The notes beneath the pieces were generated by a model. That model did no database searches. It saw only the letters and a list, made by a program, of their open reading frames with translations, and was not told the origin of the DNA. 64,000 nucleotides of DNA, taken from contig NZ_VZDO01000013.1 in assembly GCF_008802405.1 (NCBI RefSeq), forward strand, positions 1 through 64,000, given 5' to 3'. The DNA is from Plantimonas leprariae. GTDB lineage: Bacteria; Pseudomonadota; Alphaproteobacteria; Rhizobiales; Rhizobiaceae. The position numbers and the translations under genes are program-made. Shown here piece by piece: positions 8,741 through 17,898 of the stretch; positions within the stretch are counted from its first letter, which is position 1, and every line of letters begins with the position of its first letter.

Positions 8741-9121
8741 TCAGCTGACGAGGAGACGAGCGAGACCGCCGAGGATGACGATCAGCGCGCCGATGAGCGC
8801 TCCGAACGCGACGCTGGTGAGCCACGGGCTGGGCTCGGCAACGCGCAAGTGCGCCCAGCCCGGCGGGACGGTGCGTTCGTCCGCCTCCGTCTCGCCGGCG
8901 TCCGGGCGTCCGGAATCCGGGTGTTCGTTCGAGATCCCCAGCGCTGCGACGAGCGTCCGCAGTCCGGCGGGACCGAGACCGCGCAGCCGCTTGGGGTCGA
9001 AACCCGCGATGTCGTCGCGGATCTCGTCGGCCATCGCGCGGGCGATGTCCTGTTCCGCCCCCTCTCGGTCCGCGCGCGCTTGCTGGGCGGTCTCTTCGTA
9101 CCGGTCGCGGCGGTCAAACAT
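8741..9121 (-). CDS. small tail-anchored protein of the mobility operon
   Basis: 126 aa. The N-terminal third is highly charged and helical (DRRDRYEETAQQARADREG). A middle segment is rich in Gly, Asp and Pro. One strong transmembrane helix sits at the C-terminus (about residues 100-124, FGALIGALIVILGGLA), so it is predicted to be tail-anchored in the inner membrane. It overlaps the end of the parA-like gene by 8 nt and lies 30 bp before traD. No family is recognised. Its position suggests an accessory role in transfer. The start ATG at 9121 is taken because the upstream extension overlaps parA in another frame. Confidence 0.7.
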   Translation of the reverse strand: MFDRRDRYEETAQQARADREGAEQDIARAMADEIRDDIAGFDPKRLRGLGPAGLRTLVAALGISNEHPDSGRPDAGETEADERTVPPGWAHLRVAEPSPWLTSVAFGALIGALIVILGGLARLLVS

Positions 9122-9965
9122 CGCCGTCCTCCCGGTTCTGCCAGAGCAGGACGCGATCGAGTTCGGCGAAGACAATGCCGGCGAAAGCCGCGACATCACC
9201 CCGCGCGATCTTGGCTTCCGGGCGCGGCAGGCCGGTGATCGACATCACCTTCTCGATCGCCATGCCGGCAACCTGCACGGGGCGGCAGTGTGCCCCTTCG
9301 AAGAGACGCCACGAACCGGCTTCCACCGCCGGCATGCGCAACACCGATGCGCGGTTCTTCAGCGGCTCGATCACCTCCCGGTACGCCGCGGCGGCGTCGG
9401 AGGCGGGGTGCAGGTCGGCGACGAGCCCGTCGCGCTCGTTCTCGATGAGGACGAGCCGCGCGTCGGGGAAGCATTCGAGCATCGCCGCGGCCGTGCGGCC
9501 GCCCTGGCGGATGCCTTCGGCTTCGGCGACAAACGGCGTCATCGCGATCGCCTCGAAGCCCCAGGTCGCGAGATCCTCGGGGAGGTCGACAAGACCGGCC
9601 CACGCGATGAAGCGGCCGGCCTGGTTGGCCCCAACGTCGATGAGGACGTTCGCCTGCCTCTGCGCCGCCTTCTCGATCATCGCGTAGAGCGGCGTGAACG
9701 CGCGCGCCTCGGCGCCGGGATCGCGCCGAGCGCTGCCCGGCAGAGAGTCGATCGTCAGGACCTGACGCCCGAGCGAGCGGGCGAGACGGGCCTGGTTGTC
9801 GATCTGCGCCACGCCGAGCGGCGTGCCGTGCAGGAACGCGTGGTCGGCGGTGAGTTGGCTGACAAGGCTCTTGCCCTGTCCGCCCTTGTTGCTGGCGACG
9901 ATGATGAGCTTGAGCGCGAGCTTCCGCGCCTTCCTGCTCATCATGTCGCGTTTCGTGCGCGTCAT
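9114..9965 (-). CDS. ParA/MinD-like P-loop ATPase of the mobility operon
   Basis: 283 aa. A deviant Walker A motif, SNKGGQGKS, sits at about residues 25-33, followed by strands resembling the ParA/SIMIBI fold (VLIDVGANQAG in the Walker B/A' region). The start ATG at 9965 has GGAGGG eight bases upstream. Such proteins on mobilisable elements are linked to partition or to handling of transfer complexes. No ParB-like partner is adjacent; the ParB proteins at 41727-43567 belong to another module. Together with the tail-anchored protein and TraD downstream it probably forms one transcription unit. Confidence 0.82.
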   Translation of the reverse strand: MTRTKRDMMSRKARKLALKLIIVASNKGGQGKSLVSQLTADHAFLHGTPLGVAQIDNQARLARSLGRQVLTIDSLPGSARRDPGAEARAFTPLYAMIEKAAQRQANVLIDVGANQAGRFIAWAGLVDLPEDLATWGFEAIAMTPFVAEAEGIRQGGRTAAAMLECFPDARLVLIENERDGLVADLHPASDAAAAYREVIEPLKNRASVLRMPAVEAGSWRLFEGAHCRPVQVAGMAIEKVMSITGLPRPEAKIARGDVAAFAGIVFAELDRVLLWQNREDGDV

Positions 9966-9984
9966 CGTGGCACCCTCCTGTCTG

Positions 9985-10058
9985 GAGCCGACGGGTGTCG
10001 GCTCAACGGGAGGGTCGTGACACGACCGGAAACCCAAAAGTTTGGGATTAACTCAGAT
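9985..10058 (-). promoter_or_regulatory. palindrome-rich leader upstream of the parA-like gene
   Basis: Three dyads sit within 62 bp before the RBS: GAGCCGAC-GGGT-GTCGGCTC at 9985-10004, GGTCGTG-A-CACGACC at 10013-10027, and CCCAAA-AG-TTTGGG at 10033-10046. Copy B of the 19-bp repeat is at 10040-10058 and overlaps the stop codon of the upstream gene. Stacked operators for a transfer regulator are the simplest reading. No regulator can be assigned. Confidence 0.55.
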
Positions 10059-11240
10059 TTCCGGAAAGTCGGCCGGAGAGACTCGCGCGCCGACACCGCT
10101 CGTGAGGGTTCGGTTGATCAGGGCTAGCCACCAGCCGGACTCCGCACAGGCCTCCAGCATGGCGTCGGCTAGATAGAGATTGCACGCGTCGGCCTCGGTT
10201 TCAGGAAGCTTGTTTTCGACAGCGGATTGCCTCGCTGCATGCAAGGCGTAGGCAAGAAGCCGGGCATCGTCCGGCGAGACGCCGATCTCTTCGCCGCGCA
10301 TCAGCCGGCCGATCCGTCGCCCGAGATCAAATTCCGCCCGAAAGTTTTCGAGGTTGCGGTGCACGTCGGCCGGATTGCGGTCGGCATTGATGGCGAGCCG
10401 CATCAAATCGTACGATTTCTGCCGGTCCGGCAGCCCGTTGACGATGTCGATCAGGTCGGCCGCGTCGATCGGTCGGCCGACGTCGGCGTTCCGGTTCCAT
10501 CGGTACATCGCCCGCTCGTGCGACAGCGTACGGCTCTCGTCACGGGCAAACGTCTCCGCACGGCGCAGGATGTCGTTCTCCACGTCATCAGCGGTTTTTC
10601 CATCCGCCAGCCGCGCCAGCACACTCGCAGCTTCCCTCTTCGCCAGGTCGCGGGCCTGCGCAAAGCCGAAGAACTGAGCGACCCTGCGCCGGCCGCGATC
10701 CAGCAGTCCGCGAAAGCGACTGACCTTCGCCGTCTCGTCCTGGTCAACGCCTCCCTGCCAAATCGCTGCTGCTATCTTAAGCTCCGCCCGATCACGTGCC
10801 TCCCTGTTCGTGACGGACCGGTTCCGGGTGTTGCGCGAAAGCTCGACCGCCTGTTGCCGGGCCGCAAGCGTGAAGGCCGAAATCTCCAGCGCCGATTTGG
10901 CGTCGGAGACAAGCGAAGTGTCGACGGGTCGGCTGCTCGAGTTCGGCATCATCTCCGTTCGCTTGATCGCATAGCACAGGAGGGGTCGGCCTTCTTCGAA
11001 AGCAGCCTGGACGGTCCCGACCGCAAGAAAGTTCGACATTTGCGGTACGTACTCGGCCGGCACCGCGATGATGCCAATTCCAACACCGTTGGCGGGCTGC
11101 GAGCGCATCAAAGCTTCCGCGTTGGCGAATCCCTCCGCTCCCCCGTCCCAGTCGCAGATCACGAAGGGCCTGTCGCGGCGGGCGAGAACCTCCAAGCCGT
11201 CGAGGCAGTCCTGAAGCGTCGGTCGAGTGTCGTCAATCAT
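10053..11240 (-). CDS. hypothetical protein of the mobility region
   Basis: 395 aa from the ATG at 11240 (MIDDTRPTLQDCL); an in-frame ATG six codons earlier is possible. It is mostly soluble and helical, with many Arg and Asp residues. The first 130 residues have alternating beta-like segments (RPFVICDWDGG, GIGIIAVPAEYV). The rest is helical, including a stretch around FRGLLDRGRRRVAQFFGF. No motif was recognised. Its stop region overlaps the 19-bp repeat before parA. No transmembrane segment is apparent. Confidence 0.65.
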   Translation of the reverse strand: MIDDTRPTLQDCLDGLEVLARRDRPFVICDWDGGAEGFANAEALMRSQPANGVGIGIIAVPAEYVPQMSNFLAVGTVQAAFEEGRPLLCYAIKRTEMMPNSSSRPVDTSLVSDAKSALEISAFTLAARQQAVELSRNTRNRSVTNREARDRAELKIAAAIWQGGVDQDETAKVSRFRGLLDRGRRRVAQFFGFAQARDLAKREAASVLARLADGKTADDVENDILRRAETFARDESRTLSHERAMYRWNRNADVGRPIDAADLIDIVNGLPDRQKSYDLMRLAINADRNPADVHRNLENFRAEFDLGRRIGRLMRGEEIGVSPDDARLLAYALHAARQSAVENKLPETEADACNLYLADAMLEACAESGWWLALINRTLTSGVGARVSPADFPEI

Positions 11241-11463
11241 GGAATTAGAGCGCATCCATTCAAGGCGTGATGAGTTAAGGGAAGGCCTGAGACCCGTCTG
11301 ACAGCGAGCCAAGCGCAGCGACTTCGGCCCATGGTGACTGTCGGCTATGCTTGTTCAGACATGGTCTTCACGTGAACCTCCGCAGGTGCCGCGCCACAAT
11401 TTCAAGCGTCAGCACCCGCTGGTACGTGTGTACCTGCTGTAAGGCGTTCTCGAACGGGAACAG

Positions 11464-12201
11464 TTATCCCATCGCCATCGGAGCGTTCACGCCCTCGATC
11501 ACCAGATTGCCCAAGCCGCCGTCGCGCATATCGCTCTGCAGGTCGCGGATCGGGATCTCGACGACGCTCACGTCAGCCCCGTTGGCGTGCACTCGCGCGA
11601 GCCGGAACCCGCTGGCGACCGCCAACGCGTAGCATTCCCGGAACAGCGCTTGCTGCGAGGCGACGAGGGAGTTCTTCATGAGCGTGCGCAGGATCTCGAC
11701 CAACCGCTCGGCGTGCTCCTTGACCGACAATGTCGGCAGGATCCGACCGATGGGACGGTGGTGCAGAACGATTTCCTCGACGTGCGCCCAGCCGTCCAAC
11801 ACCACGATGAAGAAGCCCCAAGCCGCCGTGCCGCTCGGCACGACGAGACCGGCAGCGCGCAGAACGTTGATGCAGGGCACCCCCCTGACGCCGAAGACGC
11901 CGTCCGGCTCGTCTTCGAGCGACGCCACCGCGTTTTCGACCGTGCGCTGCAGCACGATCAGCTCCTGCGGCTCGAGCGCCTCAAGCTTCTGCAAGAGCGC
12001 CCGGGCGTCGACGCTGAGGCGGTTCCGCCTGATGATGATCGACAGGACCGACTGGTTGTCCTCGAGCTGCGGGCGCAGGCAGTCCGCGAGATGAGTGGTG
12101 CGGAGGTCGTTCCCCAGCGCGCCGCCGACGATGCTCTGCATCTCGGCCGGCGAGAACGTGTGGCGGAGCTTTCGCGGAATGTCGTTTTTTTCCATAGCCA
12201 T
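11464..12201 (-). CDS. hypothetical protein of the mobility region
   Basis: 245 aa, starting MEKNDIPRKLRHTF after an alternative ATG two codons upstream. The N-terminal half appears helical. The central part (GVPCINVLRAAGLVVP, GFFIVVLDGWAHVEEIVL) has alternating hydrophobic strands. No catalytic motif or membrane segment is evident and I cannot name a family. It shares the minus strand with the other mobility genes but is separated from the next one by 223 bp, so it may have its own promoter. Confidence 0.6.
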   Translation of the reverse strand: MAMEKNDIPRKLRHTFSPAEMQSIVGGALGNDLRTTHLADCLRPQLEDNQSVLSIIIRRNRLSVDARALLQKLEALEPQELIVLQRTVENAVASLEDEPDGVFGVRGVPCINVLRAAGLVVPSGTAAWGFFIVVLDGWAHVEEIVLHHRPIGRILPTLSVKEHAERLVEILRTLMKNSLVASQQALFRECYALAVASGFRLARVHANGADVSVVEIPIRDLQSDMRDGGLGNLVIEGVNAPMAMG

Positions 12202-12963
12202 TTCCCTTGCGACCGAAGCTTATAACAACTCGGAAAGGAAAGGCTGGCCGCGTCCTTATCCCTGCTTAAGACCACACTGTGGCTTCAAGCACCGAGCCGG
12301 TGGTTTGCACCGGACGAGATAAGGACAGGGAAACCTGCGAGGACGCTGTCGCTCGAACCGTCAGCCTCGAAGGGCCATCCCGGCGCAGCCAGGATCAGCA
12401 GGTGCGGTTGGATAGCGCAACCAGGTGACGGAGTGCAAGAGCTTCCAGGCTTCTTGGTTAACGACGTGTCGCGTGCAGCTCGAAAGTATTCACGGAGTCG
12501 GGTCCGCCTTTTTTCGGCATTGCTGAAGGACGGTTATAAGCGACGCTGGAGAAACACGTCGTTCGGCGCCGACGGAGTGCAGTCGGAGTCAAACCTACAG
12601 CTCGGCTGTGTGTTTTGCCTCCGCTTTCTCAGGTGATGGAGCATTCCCGGCTTTCGATCGGGTAACACCGGGGCACACCAAGCATCCCTTCCCGGACTGT
12701 CCATCCCAGCCCACTGCGGCCTCTCCCTGGCTTGATCTGGCCGAGGTTGGGCTGACACGCCCTCGATCGCCTGGCCCCAACGGCGGCCGGCAACTTTCTT
12801 CCCTTGGCGGCGAGCCACCATTCCTCGCGGAAGCCAAGAAAGTCACGCGTCCTCCGCTCCGCTGCGGCTTGGCAAGCCAAGTGCGTCGTCGCTCGCCCCA
12901 GTCTTACGATCGCCATTGAGGCCGCGATGGGCGCGGGCTCGAGACAGCGAAAGGAAGATCATC
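12202..12963. other. 762-bp intergenic region with dyads; possible transfer origin or RNA
   Basis: No convincing protein frame is seen between the divergent genes at 12201 and 12964. The left part has a long dyad, GTCCTTATC (12252-12260) with GATAAGGAC (12318-12326). The enclosed loop contains CACCG-AGC-CGGTG and a near-palindrome around ACCACACTGTGG. The right part (about 12650-12930) is GC-rich with short repeats of GGCTTGG. A transfer origin, a promoter pair or a small RNA could be here, but none is shown directly. Confidence 0.4.
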
Positions 12964-13287
12964 ATGGCGACCATCGGCACCTTCACGAAGTCCGGCAACG
13001 AGTTCACCGGCGAGATCGTCACCCTCTCAGTGCAGGCCAAGAAGGTCCGCATCGTCCCCGTCGAGGACCCGGCGAATGACAACGCCCCCTCCCACCGCGT
13101 CTTCGTCGGCCGCGCCGAGATCGGGGCCGCTTGGCAGAAGCGCTCGAACGAAGGCCGGGACTACCTCGGCCTCAAGCTCGACAATCCAAGCTTCACCCAG
13201 CCTATCTACGCCAATTTCTTCGACGACGAGTGCACCGGCACCCACCCCCTCATCTGGTCGCGCCCGAACGGCCGCCGCAGCGACTGA
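12964..13287 (+). CDS. DUF736 family protein
   Basis: 107 aa, matching the DUF736 family throughout: IGTFTKSGNEFTGEI at the start, VGRAEIGAAWQK in the middle, and YLGLKLDNPSF with PIYANFF near the end. Family members are small beta-rich proteins carried by rhizobial plasmids, conjugative elements and gene transfer regions. Their molecular function is unknown. GGAAGA precedes the ATG by six bases. It is alone on the plus strand and is followed by a strong terminator. Confidence 0.93.
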   Translation: MATIGTFTKSGNEFTGEIVTLSVQAKKVRIVPVEDPANDNAPSHRVFVGRAEIGAAWQKRSNEGRDYLGLKLDNPSFTQPIYANFFDDECTGTHPLIWSRPNGRRSD

Positions 13288-13297
13288 GCCGGCCAGC

Positions 13298-13333
13298 GGA
13301 CGCCCCGTCCGGGACCACCCGGGCGGGGCGTCC
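13298..13333 (+). terminator. long GC hairpin after the DUF736 gene
   Basis: Two 16-nt arms (13298-13313 and 13318-13333) pair with one G-T wobble around the loop ACCA. The hairpin starts 11 bp after the DUF736 stop and is followed by CGTGTGTTCTCTGTT. It probably ends transcription from the left and may also serve the convergent gene ending at 13361. Confidence 0.7.
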
Positions 13334-13360
13334 CGTGTGTTCTCTGTTGACCAGGGTCGA

Positions 13361-13978
13361 TCAGCTCTCGGCCGCCTTCCTGCGAACGGCCGCCGAACGC
13401 CGCATAAACGCGAGAACCCCGTCGGCCTTGCCGGACGCGGCGGGATCGGGAACGGCGGCAACGGGCCGGTTCGCGTGCGGGCCGCCGTGCAAGGCGCCGA
13501 AATCGTCGTGTGCGACGCGACGCGTCGATTGCGAGGTCATAGGCGGCAACGACGGCACTGCCGAACGTCCGGGAGGCTGCTCCGTTCGGCGCTTCACCGC
13601 GGCGGCTTCGGACGACCCGTCGCCGTCATGCGCGTGACGCCTTGTCCGCGCGTTGGGGCCGGCATCGGCGCTGCCGGCTCGCGACCGGCGGGTCGTCGCG
13701 ACGGGATGTGGTTCCGCCGGAGCCGGTCTCTCCTGTAGCTTCCGCCAGACGAGCGAGGACAGGTGACCACGCGTCAGCCGCTGGCCGTTGTCCCGCCTCA
13801 CTCCGGCGACGAACAGCATCTCGATGACGTCGTCCCACCCGAGCCCCCGCGCCCGGGCGGCCTCGAACCAAGCCAGATGACGACCGATAATCCGCGCCAA
13901 CTTCGCCTGCCGTCCGCTCGGCAGCTGCATGTCCGACGCGATCGCCCGAGCCCCCTCGACCAGTTCCCGATCTCGCAA
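13361..13978 (-). CDS. hypothetical protein with winged-helix-like N-terminus
   Basis: 205 aa. The first 80 residues resemble the small helix-turn-helix module of mobile elements: LGWDDVIEMLFVAGVRRDNG followed by LTRGHLSSLVWRKLQE (about 50-85). The remaining 120 residues are Arg/Ala/Pro-rich, low in complexity and probably disordered. A DNA-binding accessory or regulator of transfer is the best guess. It converges on DUF736 and is divergent from the defence operon that starts 380 bp away. Confidence 0.6.
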   Translation of the reverse strand: MRDRELVEGARAIASDMQLPSGRQAKLARIIGRHLAWFEAARARGLGWDDVIEMLFVAGVRRDNGQRLTRGHLSSLVWRKLQERPAPAEPHPVATTRRSRAGSADAGPNARTRRHAHDGDGSSEAAAVKRRTEQPPGRSAVPSLPPMTSQSTRRVAHDDFGALHGGPHANRPVAAVPDPAASGKADGVLAFMRRSAAVRRKAAES

Positions 13979-14358
13979 GTCACCCTCCCGCCGTTCCGTC
14001 GATCACTACCCTCCAGCATACCCGATTCGTCGACCGAACCCGTCCTGACGCTCCGAGCCGCTTCGATCCACTGCATTCCGCTTCAAAGCATGACGAAACA
14101 GAACGCAACAGGATGAACGGTTTTGAAGAGCTCACACCTGTGCACCTAGCCGTGGTGGTCCGTGGCATCAGTCCGCTGACATGAGTTCTAGGTTCGTGTG
14201 ACACTTGTAGCCAACGAGGTCGGTCATCAATAGCTTGAGATGGACGACTGACAACGGGCGGTTCAAAATCATACCCGCTTGACGGGCACGTCTTCTCTCC
14301 GCGGTCACACAACGTCCGGCACGGAAGATTCTGAATTGTTTTGTGAAATAAACGTTTG
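13979..14358. promoter_or_regulatory. 380-bp promoter region of the helicase-methylase-ATPase genes
   Basis: No gene is seen. The right half is less GC-rich than its surroundings (for example TGAATTGTTTTGTGAAATAA just before the helicase start), which suits a promoter. I cannot assign -35/-10 boxes with confidence. It must also carry the promoter of the minus-strand gene that starts at 13978. Confidence 0.45.
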
Positions 14359-17300
14359 ATGCGTCTAGAAGAACTCATGCGATCCGCATTAGTGGATGGA
14401 TTGTCGCCGGCGGGAACAGCGGAGATCGTCGCGATCGACTGGCTGGGGACGGACCAGGTCTCGGTGACGTTCCGCACGCCGCGGGGCCTCGACGAGCGCG
14501 TCCTGCAGCGGATCGACGAGGACGGGCTTCGCCCCACCATGCCCGTCCGCCCGTTCGCGTTCGACGGCGACGGCGAGGATTTCCGGCTGGCGGCCGAGGC
14601 GCACCGGATCGCGCTCGCGCATCTGTTCGATCCGTACCTCGCGCTGACAAACGCCGAGATCGAGCCGCTGCCGCACCAGATCACCGCGGTCTACGGCGAG
14701 ATGCTGCCGCGCCAGCCGCTGCGGTTCCTGCTCGCCGACGATCCGGGCGCAGGCAAGACGATCATGGCCGGCCTCCTGATCAAGGAGCTGATCCTGCGCG
14801 GCGACCTGAAGCGCTGCCTCATCGTCGCGCCGGGCTCGCTCGTCGAGCAGTGGCAGGACGAGCTGCAGGAGAAGTTTGCGCTGGAGTTCCGGATCGTCAC
14901 GCGCGACATGCTGCGCGCCGGCTACCGCGGCAACCCGTTCGCCGAGCACGACCGGCTGATCCTGCGCCTCGACATGGGGTCGCGTTCCGAGGAGATGCAG
15001 GAGCGCATCGACGTCGCCAAGGACTTCGACCTCGTGATCTGCGACGAGGCGCACCGCATGTCGGCGACTCACGCCGGCGGCGAGGTGAAATACACCCGCC
15101 GGTTCCAGTTCGGCCGCCGCTTGGCGCGGCGGGCGCGGCATTTCCTGCTGATGACCGCAACACCGCACAACGGCCACGACGACGACTTCCAGCTCTTCCT
15201 GTCGCTGCTCGACGGCGACCGCTTCGAGGGCGGTCACCGCGACGGCGTCCGTACGGCGAACGCCTCAGATCTCATGCGAAGGCTGATCAAAGAGGAGCTT
15301 TACTGGTTCGACGGCCGACCGCTCTTTCCCGAACGCCGCGCCTACACGGCGAGCTACATGCTCTCGGCCGCCGAGGCCGAGCTCTACGCCGCGGTGACGG
15401 ACTACGTGCGCGAGGAGATGAACCGCGCGGAGCGCTTCGCCGCCGCCGACGGCCGGAAGCGGACCTCGGTCGGCTTCGCGCTCCAGTCGCTGCAGCGGCG
15501 CCTGGCGTCCTCGCCGCGCGCCATCTGGCGCTCCCTGTCGCGGCGCCGCGAGCGGCTGCAGCGGCGGCTGGAGGAGGAGCGGCTCGCCACCGGGTCCGGC
15601 GTGCAGGCGCCTGCCGCCGCCGGGCGGATGACCGTCCCGGACGACGACGACCTCGACGAGATGGCGGAAGCCGAGCTGGAAGCCTTGGAGAACGAGGCGA
15701 TCGACACGGCCTCGTCGGCGCGCACGTTAGCCGAGCTCGCCACCGAGATCGAGAGCCTCTCACGCCTCGAAGCCATGGCCGACGCGCTCCGGGGCTCGGG
15801 CGAGGATGCCAAGTGGCGCCAACTCGCCGCCATCCTCGACGGACCGCCCGTGTGGGACCCAGCGACCGGGCGGGGGCGCAAGATCCTGATCTTCACCGAG
15901 CCGCGCGACACGCTCGACTACCTGGCCGAGCGCATCGCCACCCGGCTCGGCGACCCGGACGCCGTGCGCGTCATCCACGGCGGCGTGCCGCGCGAGCAGC
16001 GGCGGGCGGCGGTCGCCGCCTTCAACGACGACCCGGCAGTGCGCGTCCTCGTCGCCAACGACGCGGCGGGCGAAGGCGTCAACCTGCAGCGCGGCGCCCA
16101 CCTCATGGTCAACTACGACCTGCCCTGGAATCCGAACCGGCTGGAGCAGCGCTTCGGGCGCATCCACCGCATCGGCCAGACCGAGGTCTGCCACCTGTGG
16201 AACCTCGTCGCCGGCGAAACGCGCGAGGGCGCCGTTTATCAGCGGTTGCTGGAGAAGCTGGAGGAAGCGCGCCGCGCGCTCGGCGGCAAGGTCTACGACG
16301 TGCTCGGCGAGGCGTTCGAGGGAACGAGCCTCCGCAACCTCCTGATGGAGGCGGTGCGCTACGGCGAGCGGCCGGAGGTGAAGGAGCGGCTCGACCGCAG
16401 GGTCGACGGCGCGGTCGACCGCGAACACCTCGCGGCGCTGACGGCGCGCGCCCAGCTCGCCCGCGAAACGATGACGGCCGCCGACGTCGCCGAGCTGAAG
16501 CGCGAGATGGAGCGGGCTCACGCCCGCCGGCTCCAGCCCCATTACGTCCAGGGTTTCTTTCTGGAAGCCTTCGCGCGGCTCGGCGGCCTGGCGAGCTCGC
16601 GCGAGCTGGGGCGCTTCGAGATCGCGCGCGTGCCCGCCCTGGTGCGCAACCGCGACCACCTCGCCGGGGGCGGCGGCGACCCGGTGCTGGAGCGCTACAA
16701 CCGCGTCGCGTTCGAAAAGGCGCACGTGCGCGGCGCGGCGGGAGAGCCGGCGGCAGCGCTGATCGCGCCCGGCCACCCGCTGCTCCGCGCGGTGATCGAC
16801 CTGACGATCGAGACTTACGGCTCGACGCTGCGCCGCGGCGCAATCCTCGTGTCCGACACCTGGAAGGATGCGGTGCCACGCCTGCTGTTCATGGCCGACC
16901 ACGAGGTGCGCGACGGCGTTCTGGGCCCGGACGGGCGGCCGCGCACGATCTCGAAGCGCCTGCAGTTCGTCAGCCTCGACGAGGATGGCGCCGGCCGCGA
17001 CGACGGCGCCGCGCCCTACCACGACCTGCGCCCCGCCACGGCCGCCGAGCGCGCCCTGCTGGAACCCGTCCTCGCGGCCGAATGGCTCAAGGGCGACTGG
17101 CGGGAGAAGGCGCGGAGCTATGCCGCCGAGCACCTGGCGGGCGGCCACCTGCGGGAGGTGCGGGACCGGCGGCTCGCCCACATCCGCAAGGTGGAAGACG
17201 AGGTGCGACTGCGCTTGCGCAAGGAGATTGCCTACTGGTCGCGGCGCGCCGAGCAGCACCGGTTGAACGTCAAGGCGGGCAAGGATGAGCGGCTGGCGCT

Positions 17301-17898
17301 TTCCCGCGCCGAGGAGCGGGCGAACGGGCTCGCCGACCGGCTGGAGGTGCGGCTCGCGGAGCTCAAGGCCGAGCGCGACATCGTCGCCGCGCCGCCGACG
17401 ATCGTCGCCGGTGCGCTCGTCGTCCCGGCCGCGATGCTCGACGCGCTGCAGCGCCGGGACGATCCGACCCCGAACATGTTCGCCGAGGACACGACGGTCT
17501 CGGAACAACTCGCCATGGACGCCGTGATGGCGGCCGAGCGCGCCGCCGGGCGCACCCCGACCGACGTGTCGCGGCACAACCGCGGCTGGGACATCGAGAG
17601 CCTGACCCTTAAGGGCGAGCTGATCTTCCTTGAGGTGAAGGGCCGGGCGGCGGGCGGCGAGGCGATCATCGTCACCAAGAACGAGATGCTGCGCGGCCTC
17701 AACGCCGGGGCGCGCTACAACCTCGTCTACGTCCCGATCGAGGCCGGCTTTGCCCACGCCCCGATCTATGTCACGGATCCTGCCCGCCACCTTTGGAACG
17801 AGCCGCGCTTCGCCGAGCGCGGCACGATCCTGTCGGTCCGCGAGATCGTCGCCCTCGGCCAGCCGCAACCCCAAACAGAGAACCTTGTCCCCGCATGA
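14359..17898 (+). CDS. SNF2-family helicase with C-terminal DUF3883 domain
   Basis: About 1179 aa. SNF2 motor: motif I DDPGAGKTIMAG (about 125-136), DEAH box VICDEAHRM (about 225), motif III LLMTATPHNG, and motifs V-VI NDAAGEGVNLQ and QRFGRIHRIGQ (about 570-605). A long helical middle follows. The C-terminus (about 1065-1150) matches DUF3883, a nuclease-fold-like domain: NRGWDIESLT, FLEVKGRA, VTKNEML. The gene overlaps the methylase by ATGA and is followed by a DUF499 ATPase. This is the helicase-methylase-ATPase (Hma-like) set found in defence islands. DISARM DrmD is a related SNF2 protein. The ATG at 14359 directly follows a TTG; no strong RBS is seen, and an ATG at 14377 with GAAGAA upstream is an alternative. 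Confidence 0.9.
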   Translation: MRLEELMRSALVDGLSPAGTAEIVAIDWLGTDQVSVTFRTPRGLDERVLQRIDEDGLRPTMPVRPFAFDGDGEDFRLAAEAHRIALAHLFDPYLALTNAEIEPLPHQITAVYGEMLPRQPLRFLLADDPGAGKTIMAGLLIKELILRGDLKRCLIVAPGSLVEQWQDELQEKFALEFRIVTRDMLRAGYRGNPFAEHDRLILRLDMGSRSEEMQERIDVAKDFDLVICDEAHRMSATHAGGEVKYTRRFQFGRRLARRARHFLLMTATPHNGHDDDFQLFLSLLDGDRFEGGHRDGVRTANASDLMRRLIKEELYWFDGRPLFPERRAYTASYMLSAAEAELYAAVTDYVREEMNRAERFAAADGRKRTSVGFALQSLQRRLASSPRAIWRSLSRRRERLQRRLEEERLATGSGVQAPAAAGRMTVPDDDDLDEMAEAELEALENEAIDTASSARTLAELATEIESLSRLEAMADALRGSGEDAKWRQLAAILDGPPVWDPATGRGRKILIFTEPRDTLDYLAERIATRLGDPDAVRVIHGGVPREQRRAAVAAFNDDPAVRVLVANDAAGEGVNLQRGAHLMVNYDLPWNPNRLEQRFGRIHRIGQTEVCHLWNLVAGETREGAVYQRLLEKLEEARRALGGKVYDVLGEAFEGTSLRNLLMEAVRYGERPEVKERLDRRVDGAVDREHLAALTARAQLARETMTAADVAELKREMERAHARRLQPHYVQGFFLEAFARLGGLASSRELGRFEIARVPALVRNRDHLAGGGGDPVLERYNRVAFEKAHVRGAAGEPAAALIAPGHPLLRAVIDLTIETYGSTLRRGAILVSDTWKDAVPRLLFMADHEVRDGVLGPDGRPRTISKRLQFVSLDEDGAGRDDGAAPYHDLRPATAAERALLEPVLAAEWLKGDWREKARSYAAEHLAGGHLREVRDRRLAHIRKVEDEVRLRLRKEIAYWSRRAEQHRLNVKAGKDERLALSRAEERANGLADRLEVRLAELKAERDIVAAPPTIVAGALVVPAAMLDALQRRDDPTPNMFAEDTTVSEQLAMDAVMAAERAAGRTPTDVSRHNRGWDIESLTLKGELIFLEVKGRAAGGEAIIVTKNEMLRGLNAGARYNLVYVPIEAGFAHAPIYVTDPARHLWNEPRFAERGTILSVREIVALGQPQPQTENLVPA

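Noticed and set aside
6284-9238. A 984-aa plus-strand open frame
   Set aside because: It lies antisense to the relaxase, traD and parA-side genes. High GC leaves such frames open, and the composition is low in complexity.
12608-12919. Short open frames on both strands before DUF736
   Set aside because: No RBS, biased composition and no family match; treated as noncoding.
2038-13978. A self-transmissible integrative conjugative element
   Set aside because: No VirB/Trb-type secretion genes in the window; only relaxase and coupling protein are seen.
15760-17874. A 704-aa minus-strand frame
   Set aside because: Shadow of the SNF2 helicase gene.
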